Positions 53,710 to 64,000 of a DNA stretch of 64,000 nt are shown piece by piece (the stretch's first letter is position 1; every line of letters begins with the position of its first letter). The stretch spans positions 744,001-808,000 of the forward strand of contig NZ_BAAFZV010000001.1 of assembly GCF_045866565.1 (NCBI RefSeq). The letters run 5' to 3'. Source of the DNA: Cognatilysobacter claricitrinus (GTDB lineage: Bacteria > Pseudomonadota > Gammaproteobacteria > Xanthomonadales > Xanthomonadaceae). Made by a program: the position numbers and the translations under genes. The notes below the pieces were generated by a model. That model worked only from the letters and a program-made list of their open reading frames with translations. It ran no database searches and was not told the DNA's origin.

Positions 53710-54765
53710 TCAGGTGCCCGGGTTGAACGAGATCGTGCGGCGGGTGGTGACCGGTGCATCGACCGGCTGGAAGCGCCAGCGCTTGACCGCATTCACTGCA
53801 GCGCGGTCGAAGATGCGCGGCGGGTTGGCGCGCACCACGCGGGCGGCGGTGACCGAGCCGTCGGCGGCGACGGTGAACTCGACCTGCACTTCGCCCGACT
53901 GCGCCGAGCGCAGCGCTTCCGGCGGGAACGCCGGCGCCGGCGTCGACAGCGCACGCAGTTCGGAGTTGCCGCCCGCAGCCGGGCGCGCGGGTGCCGCGGC
54001 CGTCTGCGCGGCGGCGCGCTGCGCGGCCTCGCGTTCGGCGGCGGCGCGGTCGGCTGCTGCCTTGTCGGCGGCGGCCTTGTCCGCGGCGATCTTGTCCGCA
54101 GCGGCCTTGTCCGCAGCAACCTTGTCGGCGGACGCGCGATCGGCGAGCTGCTTGGCGGCGACGTCCTGCTGCTTCTTCTGGTCTTCCAGGCGCTGCTTCT
54201 CGAGCTCGGCCTGCTTCTTGGCCTGGTCCTCGGCGGTGAGCTGCTGCTGCGTGGCGCGCTGCTGCGCGACCTGCTGCTGCTCGGTGATCGAGGTCTTCAG
54301 GCGGTTGAGTGCCGGATGCTTCGGATCGGCCTTCTCGAGCAGTGCGGTCAGGCGCTGCGCTTCGCTGAAGTCATCGCGGGCGACGCTCTGCTCGGTGGCG
54401 ATCACCGCCATCGGCAGCAGGTCGGTCAGTGCGCTCGACACCGCCGGATCGTTCGGCGACTTGTCGCGCAGCGCGAGGTAGTACTCGATCGCGTTGTCGC
54501 CGGCCGGTGCGTACAGGCGGTTCTCGTTGTAAGCCTTGCCGGCAGCGTCGCGCAGCTGGTCGGCCGTCATCGCGGTGACCTTGTCGGAAATCACCGTCGC
54601 CGGCGTGGCGGCCGGTGCCGCGGTCGACGCGGCCGGCGTGCCCGCGGTCGGCGCGGTGTCGTTCTTGCCGCACGCGGCGAGCAGGCCACCGAGCGCCAGC
54701 ACGAGGGCGGCGCGCGGCAGGACGGAGACGCGCGGCATCGGCCGGACGCGGGTATCGGAATTCAT
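53710..54765 (-). CDS. TonB C-terminal domain protein, predicted lipoprotein
   Basis: A 351-residue protein. The N-terminus has a lipobox Leu-Leu-Ala-Ala-Cys (Cys32), then a Thr/Pro/Ala linker, a helical region, and a long charged coiled coil (about 155-265) with a run of five-residue Ala-Ala-Asp-Lys-type repeats. The last 80 residues are a TonB C-terminal domain (Pro-Ala-Phe-Pro-Pro-Glu-Ala-Leu-Arg, Gly-Glu-Val-Gln-Val-Glu-Phe-Thr-Val, and Ala-Val-Asn-Ala-Val-Lys-Arg-Trp-Arg-Phe-Gln-Pro). Real TonB has an N-terminal transmembrane anchor with a Ser/His that meets ExbBD; none is seen here. GGGGAG precedes the ATG. ExbB/ExbD genes are not nearby. Confidence 0.88.
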   Translation of the reverse strand: MNSDTRVRPMPRVSVLPRAALVLALGGLLAACGKNDTAPTAGTPAASTAAPAATPATVISDKVTAMTADQLRDAAGKAYNENRLYAPAGDNAIEYYLALRDKSPNDPAVSSALTDLLPMAVIATEQSVARDDFSEAQRLTALLEKADPKHPALNRLKTSITEQQQVAQQRATQQQLTAEDQAKKQAELEKQRLEDQKKQQDVAAKQLADRASADKVAADKAAADKIAADKAAADKAAADRAAAEREAAQRAAAQTAAAPARPAAGGNSELRALSTPAPAFPPEALRSAQSGEVQVEFTVAADGSVTAARVVRANPPRIFDRAAVNAVKRWRFQPVDAPVTTRRTISFNPGT

Positions 54766-54956
54766 CGGTCTCACTCCCCAGAGGTGCACGCGGCGCGCGC
54801 ACGCGCCTAGATCGCCCGTCGTACCTAGCTTTGTCAAGCACTTGGCGGCCGCTTTCGCGCGTGGATCGTGAAGTCCGTCGCACCCCGCCGCGGGGCGTCG
54901 CCGCAGTGCGTCAGAGAGCGACGCGATGCGGCAACCGGACCGGGCGACGCCGTGGT

Positions 54957-58874
<3,918 letters not shown>

Positions 58875-59026
58875 GGAGCCGGGCGGGAGAAGTGTCGGTA
58901 CAGGTCCGGCAAGCGTGTCGGGTCGCACCGTGATGATTCCGTGCACGCCGCCCGCGTGCATATCCGGTCTGGATCACATGGCCCGCGCGGTCCGCGACCG
59001 GTGCAGGCGATGCATCGATCCCGGCG

Positions 59027-60058
59027 TCAGTCCTGCGTGCCGACCGCGAGCACCGTGAAACTGCCGGCGATCATTTCCGGACGCGATTCGGCGCCCCCCG
59101 TGCGGGGTTTGAAGCGCGCCGCCGGCAGATAGGCGCGGTGCGTCGCGGTATCGAGTGCGATCGTGCGCGCGCTGACCTGCGTCGCCAGCACCTGCCGCAC
59201 GCTGTAGTGATCGGCGTCGTCCTCGTGCACGACGGTGAGGTTACCGCTCTTGCCGTTCGGGCTGAGCGCGACCTGCAGCACGGGGTCGAATTCGGCGCCG
59301 TCGGGGCCGTCGCCGATCGGCACGCGCGCGACCGCGTGGCCGTCGTGCGCATCGGTCACCGCCATCACGCCGTTCGCGCAGGCGGAGAACAGCCGCGCAT
59401 GCACGCGATCGAACGCGAGGCCGGTCGGTTCCTCGCAGCCGTCGAGTTTCCACGCACGCGCGACGCGCGAGGTGTCGCTCGCGATGTCGACAACTTCGCC
59501 CCGGTCCTCGATGTTGACGAAAACGTGCCCGGCCTCGTCGCTTGCGCCTAGCTCCGGATTGCCGTCGAAGGCGATCGTCGCGAGTTCGCGGCCACTGATG
59601 GGGTCGAGCACCGACGCGTTGTTGCTCTTGGCGTTGAAGATGAAGAGATGCTTCGAGTGCGTGTCGTACAGCAGGGCGTCCGGCGACTGGCCGCTGACCG
59701 GCAGGTCGCGCACGCGGGCCAGCGTGGCGAGGTCGAATTCGGTGACGGTGTTGCTGCGCCCGTTGGTGGCGAAACCGCGCCCGAGCGAGGGCACCAGCGC
59801 GATGCCGTGCACGCCGGCAGTGCCGCTGATCTCGCCGATCAGGTGACCGTCGCGCGTATCGATCACCTGGACGCGATCGCTGCGGCTGAGGAACAGGCGA
59901 TGGCCCGAATCGTCGACCGCCAGGAGATCCCAGCGCCCGTCGCCCGGCACGGCGAAGCTTGATTGCACCGCGTAGGTCGGCGTGGCGGGCGCGTGGACAC
60001 CGGCACATCCGGCGAGGACGGCAGCCACGGCGACGGTCGTAGCGATTCGGATGGTCAT
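59027..60058 (-). CDS. YncE-like beta-propeller lipoprotein
   Basis: A 343-residue protein with a lipobox Leu-Ala-Gly-Cys (Cys18) and a seven-bladed propeller pattern of YncE/SurL type: repeated Val-Asp-x-x-x-Gly-His-Arg-Leu-Phe, Val-Ile-Asp-Thr, Gly-Arg-Gly-Phe-Ala-Thr-Asn-Gly and similar strands. Such proteins are periplasmic or outer-membrane binding scaffolds; no catalytic site is evident. Its start overlaps the stop of the glycosyltransferase gene (ATGA), making it the last gene of the interlocked envelope operon. Confidence 0.88.
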   Translation of the reverse strand: MTIRIATTVAVAAVLAGCAGVHAPATPTYAVQSSFAVPGDGRWDLLAVDDSGHRLFLSRSDRVQVIDTRDGHLIGEISGTAGVHGIALVPSLGRGFATNGRSNTVTEFDLATLARVRDLPVSGQSPDALLYDTHSKHLFIFNAKSNNASVLDPISGRELATIAFDGNPELGASDEAGHVFVNIEDRGEVVDIASDTSRVARAWKLDGCEEPTGLAFDRVHARLFSACANGVMAVTDAHDGHAVARVPIGDGPDGAEFDPVLQVALSPNGKSGNLTVVHEDDADHYSVRQVLATQVSARTIALDTATHRAYLPAARFKPRTGGAESRPEMIAGSFTVLAVGTQD

Positions 60059-61587
60059 GGCGTTTTTCCGGAGGGCGGTTGGTTGGGTCGACGTGGAGGT
60101 GCGGACGGCGTAGGTGTCACGTCGAACATCACCCGGCCGCGGAACGGCGCGCCGAGTGCGTGGGCGTCGCCGCCGTGGGCATGCAGGTAGTCGCGAACGT
60201 CTGGCCAGTGCGCAACGCGCGTGATCCACACGGCGTTGTGATCGGCGTTTTCCTCGACCAGCTCGGTCGCGGCATCTTCGTCGAAGGCCGGATTGACGGG
60301 CGCCGCATCCGGGGCCGGTGTCGGCTGCAGCGTGACATCTTCGACTTCGGCGCCCAGGTGCAAACGCAGGCCGTAGCGCGGATCGTCGTCGACGAAGACG
60401 ACGCGATCGATCGGCGCGCCGGTTCGTGCGCGAATCGCGTCCGCCCACTGGCGCGCATCCTGCTCCGAAGCGATGTGCGACCCACCGATGCGCAGCGCGA
60501 CGAGCAGCACGATCCACACGAGAAGTGGAACAGACGGCAGCGCGGCGCCGCGTGCGGCGTAGTCGCGCACGGCGAGCAAGGCGAGCGGTACCGTCAATGG
60601 CAACACGTAGAGCGGCAACCGCGAGCGCGCGACGCAGAATACGATCAGCGGCAGCACGCACCACGCGATCAGCAAGATCGTTGGTGCATCCGCGGTCCGT
60701 CCGGCCGCGCGTTTCCAGTCGGGCGCGCGACGCACTGCACGAGCTGCGTGTCGCAATGCGGGGATCGTCCACGGCAACGCGCCAAGCACGATCGTCGGCG
60801 CGTACACCACCAGCCAGCCATACCACTCGCCGTGGCGACCGAATTCGTTGCTGGCGACGCGGCTGACCACTTCGTCGCCGAGGAAGTACGCCAGCAGTCT
60901 GGGTTCGCGCATCACCACGCAGGCGAACCACGAGAGCGCGACGACCAGGAACAGCGCGATCGCCGGCCATCGGAACGCGCGCCGCGGCGCCGGTTGGGCG
61001 AACTCCGACACCACGACCGCGAGCAGCGGCAACAGGCCCGGCGGACCCTTGGCGAGGAACGCGAGGCCGAATGCGCCCCACATCAGGTAGGCCCAGCGCG
61101 GTCGCGCATCGCCCCAGCGCAGTTCGACGTAGGCGTACATCGCCAGCGTCTCGCAGGCGGTGAGCAGGAAGTCGATGGTCACCAGCTGCGAGGCGATGGC
61201 CGGCAGCAGCATGGTGGCGAACACCAGCGCCGCCGCGCGCTCGTAGCCGGGTGCAACCCGACGCGCGATGCGCGATGCGAGCCACGCGCACGCCAGGTAG
61301 GACAACGCGGGCGTCAGGCGCGCCGCCCACGTGTTGACGCCGAACACGACGAACGCCGCGGCGATCGACCAGTACGCGAGCGGAGGCTTGGTCCAGTGCG
61401 CGACATCCAGGCTGCGATGCGGCACCAGCCAGTCGCCGCGCAGGATCATGTTGATCGCGACGTTGGTGTAGCGGCCTTCGTCCGGATCCCACAGCGCGCG
61501 GCTGCCGAGGCACGTGAAGGCGAGCACCACGAGCACCAGTGCGATACGTGGCCACGTCCAGAACGCAGTGCGCGTGTCAGCGGACAT
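60055..61587 (-). CDS. ArnT-like membrane glycosyltransferase (GT39/GT83 type)
   Basis: A 510-residue glycosyltransferase with about eleven membrane helices. The first periplasmic loop carries Asp-Pro-Asp-Glu-Gly-Arg-Tyr (near 34-40), the acidic catalytic motif of ArnT/PMT enzymes, and Lys-Pro-Pro-Leu-Ala-Tyr-Trp follows near 67. ArnT moves aminoarabinose from undecaprenyl phosphate to lipid A; other relatives move other sugars to lipids or proteins. A soluble C-terminal domain of about 100 residues (after 390) is present. It overlaps the upstream barrel-like gene by 11 bp and the propeller gene by 4 bp. Confidence 0.9.
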   Translation of the reverse strand: MSADTRTAFWTWPRIALVLVVLAFTCLGSRALWDPDEGRYTNVAINMILRGDWLVPHRSLDVAHWTKPPLAYWSIAAAFVVFGVNTWAARLTPALSYLACAWLASRIARRVAPGYERAAALVFATMLLPAIASQLVTIDFLLTACETLAMYAYVELRWGDARPRWAYLMWGAFGLAFLAKGPPGLLPLLAVVVSEFAQPAPRRAFRWPAIALFLVVALSWFACVVMREPRLLAYFLGDEVVSRVASNEFGRHGEWYGWLVVYAPTIVLGALPWTIPALRHAARAVRRAPDWKRAAGRTADAPTILLIAWCVLPLIVFCVARSRLPLYVLPLTVPLALLAVRDYAARGAALPSVPLLVWIVLLVALRIGGSHIASEQDARQWADAIRARTGAPIDRVVFVDDDPRYGLRLHLGAEVEDVTLQPTPAPDAAPVNPAFDEDAATELVEENADHNAVWITRVAHWPDVRDYLHAHGGDAHALGAPFRGRVMFDVTPTPSAPPRRPNQPPSGKTP

Positions 61588-62317
61588 GCTGGACGCCCAG
61601 GTAGAAGACGAGCGGCTGCCGATGGACGCCGCTGACTTCGCTGCCGAGCGAACCCATCAGCAACAGCCCCTCGCGCAGCGCATAGCGCGCACCGATGTTG
61701 AGGGTGGCGCGCGCAGCTTCGCCGTCGACGCGTGTCGCGTTGATTTCAGCGAGGCAGGTGATGGTGCGTCGGCAGTCGTGCGCGACGAACGCACCCGCCT
61801 GCCAGGCATCGGCCTCGTGCGCGACCACGTGCCGCGCGACTTCCGTGCCAATACTGACGCTGCCGAATTCCTTCGCCGCCTGGATCGGCAACACCCATTC
61901 GGGATTCGTCGACGCAAGCCCGCGACGGCGCGCGGCGGGTGACCCGCCATGGATCCACAGCGGTTGCACGGCGACCGACACGCCGGCGGTGTCCTGGTCG
62001 AGAAAGCGCCAGCGTGCGCCGAGTTCGACATCACCGAATCCCGATGCCCAGCCACCGTCCGCGCGTGCATGCGCCCACGAGCCGTGGACCGACAGCTGCA
62101 CGCGCTCGCCGACGCCGCGATTGATATCGAGGTCGGGCGCGGAAAGGTCCCAGTCGCCGTTGTGCGCGCCGCCGGCCGCGGCGAGGTTGATCTCCCACAC
62201 ACCCGGTCCTGGCGTGTCGGGGTCGTTGGTGATCATCGGCGGGCCGGCCTGCGCGCGCGCGGTGCCGGCCAGCGCGAGCAACGCCATCGCGACCACCGCA
62301 CGCGGCGTGGCGGCCAT
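61577..62317 (-). CDS. Exported barrel-like protein (MetA/phenol-degradation transporter type)
   Basis: A 246-residue exported protein with a signal peptide (1-22, Ala-Arg-Ala-Gln) and many alternating strands (Val-Gln-Leu-Ser-Val-His-Gly, Gly-Asp-Val-Glu-Leu-Gly-Ala-Arg-Trp-Arg-Phe), typical of a small outer-membrane barrel of the MetA_deg/porin-like class. The early Asn-Asp-Pro-Asp-Thr-Pro-Gly-Pro-Gly-Val-Trp-Glu-Ile-Asn motif is a hallmark of this family. Its start is 3 bp after the stop of the membrane protein gene. Whether it moves substrate or only scaffolds is unknown. Confidence 0.8.
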   Translation of the reverse strand: MAATPRAVVAMALLALAGTARAQAGPPMITNDPDTPGPGVWEINLAAAGGAHNGDWDLSAPDLDINRGVGERVQLSVHGSWAHARADGGWASGFGDVELGARWRFLDQDTAGVSVAVQPLWIHGGSPAARRRGLASTNPEWVLPIQAAKEFGSVSIGTEVARHVVAHEADAWQAGAFVAHDCRRTITCLAEINATRVDGEAARATLNIGARYALREGLLLMGSLGSEVSGVHRQPLVFYLGVQHVR

Positions 62318-62320
62318 GCG

Positions 62321-63118
62321 TCAGTGCGCCTTGTCCGCCGCGCGTTGCGGGAACACCAGGATGCCGACCACGATCGCGGCGACCAGCGCCAGCGAGCCCG
62401 TGTAACGGCTGAGTTCGAGGCCGCCCTTGGCGATGGGTTTGTCGAGGAAATCGCCGACCACCGCACCGAGCGGGCGCGTGAGGACGAATGCCGCCCAGAA
62501 CAGCGCGGTGCGAGAAACACGCGTGGTGAAGTACAGCACGGCGACCAGTGCAAGCAGGCCGCCGAAGATCGCGATGCCGCCGACGTAACCGAGCCCCTGC
62601 GTGTCCGCGACCCAGTCGCCGAGCGCGGTGCCGAGCGTCTGCGAGAAGGTGATCGTCAACCAGTAGAAGAGTTCGGAACGCGTGTCGCGCACGCTGTCGA
62701 CGGCGATCGTCCCGGTGGTGCGATACCAGGTGAACAACGACGCCAGCAGCAGCGCGAGCAGCAGCGACGAGCCGCCGGTGTAGCCGATGCCGAGCGAGCG
62801 GTCGGCGAAGTCGGCGAGCGTGGTCCCTACGGTGGTGCTGGCGACGATCGTCGTCCAGTACATCCACGGATTGAACCTGCGGGCGCGGATCTGCAGCGCG
62901 ACCGCGGCGGCGAAGATCGCGGCGAAGATTGCCGTGCCGATCAGGTAGCCCGACGCCCACACCGTCGTGCTCGCGTTCGGCGTGGTTTCGCCCAGCCACG
63001 ACATGGTCACCGCGTCGCCGCCGATCTCGCCCAGCGTGGTCGCCAGGATCTTGATGATCCAGAACGTGAGCGTGATGGCTGGAACCTTGCTCAGGTAGTC
63101 GTCGCGCGCGTCGGTCAT
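62321..63118 (-). CDS. COG4705-like multi-spanning membrane protein
   Basis: A 265-residue inner-membrane protein with eight predicted helices and an internal duplication: a segment containing Thr-Leu-Gly-Glu-Ile-Gly-Gly-Asp, Thr-Val-Gly-Thr-Thr-Leu-Ala-Asp, Gln-Thr-Leu-Gly-Thr-Ala-Leu-Gly-Asp and Pro-Leu-Gly-Ala-Val-Val-Gly-Asp recurs four times, each ending in Asp. This fits COG4705 (uncharacterised membrane-anchored proteins). Four buried acidic residues suggest ion or metal transport, which is inference. Starts within a four-base overlap with a 59-codon upstream frame. Confidence 0.85.
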   Translation of the reverse strand: MTDARDDYLSKVPAITLTFWIIKILATTLGEIGGDAVTMSWLGETTPNASTTVWASGYLIGTAIFAAIFAAAVALQIRARRFNPWMYWTTIVASTTVGTTLADFADRSLGIGYTGGSSLLLALLLASLFTWYRTTGTIAVDSVRDTRSELFYWLTITFSQTLGTALGDWVADTQGLGYVGGIAIFGGLLALVAVLYFTTRVSRTALFWAAFVLTRPLGAVVGDFLDKPIAKGGLELSRYTGSLALVAAIVVGILVFPQRAADKAH

Positions 63119-63294
63119 GGGGTTTTTCCTGCGGTGGGGGCGATGCAATGGCGGGCGCAGGGAAATGCGACCGGCCGATGACGCAAGCCGACAGCCCATC
63201 CCGTATGCCCGCGGCTCGACAGCGAGACCGCGGCGAACAGACCGAGTACGACCCAACCGGGCCCGGCGGTCTCCTCGATCACCGTGTGGATCAC
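63115..63294 (-). CDS. 59-residue micro-ORF coupled to both neighbours
   Basis: A short frame from GTG at 63294 to TGA at 63115. Its start overlaps the sulfatase stop (GTGA) and its stop overlaps the next gene's ATG (ATGA), the pattern of a real translationally coupled gene. The product has a hydrophobic stretch (Gly-Trp-Val-Val-Leu-Gly-Leu-Phe-Ala-Ala-Val-Ser-Leu, near 13-25) and a basic Cys-containing C-terminal half (Phe-Pro-Cys-Ala-Arg-His-Cys). It may be a one-span membrane peptide or merely a coupling leader. No family known. Confidence 0.5.
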   Translation of the reverse strand: MIHTVIEETAGPGWVVLGLFAAVSLSSRGHTGWAVGLRHRPVAFPCARHCIAPTAGKTP

Positions 63295-64000
63295 GGCACG
63301 CTCCTTGCGGTGGCCGCGGCGGCGCGTGGATGCAACGCCATCGCGCCGTGCTCGAAGTCGTGCGCGGCGGTCTGGTAGTAGCTGATCGCCTCGAACGTGG
63401 TGTCGGGGTTGTCGGCGACGACCGGTTGCAGGCGGTCGTCATCCATTGCCGGTGCCAGCGTTACCGCGCGACGGTGCGGCGACAGCTGCACGAGGCGATC
63501 CCGCTTGAGCAGGCCCAGCAGCTCGTACGTGCCGATAAGCGCGCGATCGGGCGCCTGCTGGAACACGTCGACGCCGACGAACCGGCTTTGATAGTCGAAG
63601 CCCAGCAGGCCGAGCAGCGTCGGCGCGATGTCGATCTGGCTCGTGAGCCCGTCGAAACGCCCCGGCGCGATCCGCCCCGGCGCATAGATCCACATGGGGA
63701 TGTGATAGCGGAACACCGGCAAGGCGGCCTTGCCCGCGCTGGATGCGCAGTGGTCGGCGGTGATGACGAACACGGTGTCGGCGAACCACGGTTTCGATCG
63801 CGCACGACGCAGGAAATCGCCGATCGCCCAGTCGGTGTAGCGGACCGCGCTGGCGCGGTCGTGCTGCTTCCACGGGCCGCGTCCCGCGGGGAACGTATAC
63901 GGCCGATGGTTCGACGTGGTCATGACGTGCGCGAAGAAGGGCCGGTGCGCGGCGTAGTCGGCGTCGAAGCGCTTGATCGCGAGCGTGTAGAGGTCTTCGT
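63291..64000 (-). CDS. LtaS/OpgB-type sulfatase-fold transferase, C-terminal part
   Basis: The window edge cuts this gene; 235 codons remain, from Glu-Asp-Leu-Tyr to the stop at 63291. The motif Met-Thr-Thr-Ser-Asn-His-Arg-Pro-Tyr-Thr-Phe-Pro is the hallmark of the LtaS/MdoB class of alkaline-phosphatase-like transferases, and Val-Ile-Thr-Ala-Asp-His-Cys carries two metal ligands. Members move glycerol-phosphate or phosphoethanolamine to envelope glycans. The membrane domain lies outside the window. It heads the visible part of an overlapping envelope operon. Confidence 0.88.
   Translation of the reverse strand, partial: EDLYTLAIKRFDADYAAHRPFFAHVMTTSNHRPYTFPAGRGPWKQHDRASAVRYTDWAIGDFLRRARSKPWFADTVFVITADHCASSAGKAALPVFRYHIPMWIYAPGRIAPGRFDGLTSQIDIAPTLLGLLGFDYQSRFVGVDVFQQAPDRALIGTYELLGLLKRDRLVQLSPHRRAVTLAPAMDDDRLQPVVADNPDTTFEAISYYQTAAHDFEHGAMALHPRAAAATARSVP

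Noticed and set aside
54809..54837. A TTGACA on the minus strand upstream of the TonB-domain gene
   Set aside because: No acceptable -10 at 16-18 bp spacing; too weak to list as a promoter.

Overview
The window is a gene-dense, very GC-rich bacterial chromosome segment. Gene content and style point to a gammaproteobacterium of the Xanthomonadaceae (Lysobacter/Luteimonas-like). Pointers are a monomeric isocitrate dehydrogenase, an XAC2610-type exported protein, a DUF885 lipoprotein, a TonB-dependent receptor, orphan hybrid kinases and intergenic hairpin elements of the kind seen in Lysobacter. This placement is inference; there is no rRNA, tRNA, IS element, prophage or CRISPR array in view. 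Because of the GC content, long open frames occur opposite nearly every gene; I list only those with recognisable protein character.

Layout. 0-2.3 kb: end of a cytochrome c, an alpha/beta hydrolase overlapping zapE, and a 65-residue acidic protein. 2.4-10.1 kb: TonB-dependent receptor, the formaldehyde-detoxification pair frmA-frmB, a divergent amino acid permease, an exported M20 amidohydrolase, and queF. 10.2-11.9 kb: a LysM protein, a lipoprotein, a SEC-C protein. 12.1-15.2 kb: a 1008-residue trimeric autotransporter adhesin with its own terminator. 15.2-20 kb: FAD monooxygenase, Sel1-type protein, small lipoprotein, DUF885 lipoprotein. 20-24.5 kb: a three-gene operon of one soluble and two small membrane proteins, facing an operon of SPFH protein, double zinc-ribbon membrane protein and DsbA-fold isomerase; then an XAC2610-like protein. 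24.5-35.7 kb: mainly housekeeping genes (YkgJ-type protein, isocitrate dehydrogenase, exported methyltransferase, rluE, receiver-kinase, Fe(II) dioxygenase, hrpB, TatD nuclease, VOC protein).

35.8-40 kb holds a two-gene RND efflux pump, followed by a 344-bp non-coding stretch with repeat-like hairpins. 40.3-47.4 kb, all minus, contains a DUF2167 membrane protein, a MacAB-like split exporter, a YIP1-like membrane protein and an ABC-2 exporter. 47.5-53.6 kb, all plus, has ferredoxin-NADP reductase, a membrane protein/HTH regulator/mini-membrane-protein operon with a strong promoter and perfect palindromic operator, a TAP-like hydrolase, a NatAB-type exporter and a hemerythrin protein. 53.7-64 kb, all minus, has a TonB-C-terminal-domain protein predicted to be a lipoprotein, a 1305-residue double hybrid kinase, and an interlocked envelope operon.

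Most interesting for follow-up is that envelope operon (59.0-64.0 kb): LtaS/OpgB-type sulfatase, a 59-codon micro-ORF coupled to both neighbours, a multi-spanning membrane protein, a barrel-like exported protein, an ArnT-like glycosyltransferase and a beta-propeller lipoprotein. Its gene junctions either overlap or are separated by 3 bp. Second are the SPFH/zinc-ribbon pair with an Xis-like HTH tail, and the lipoprotein-anchored TonB domain.
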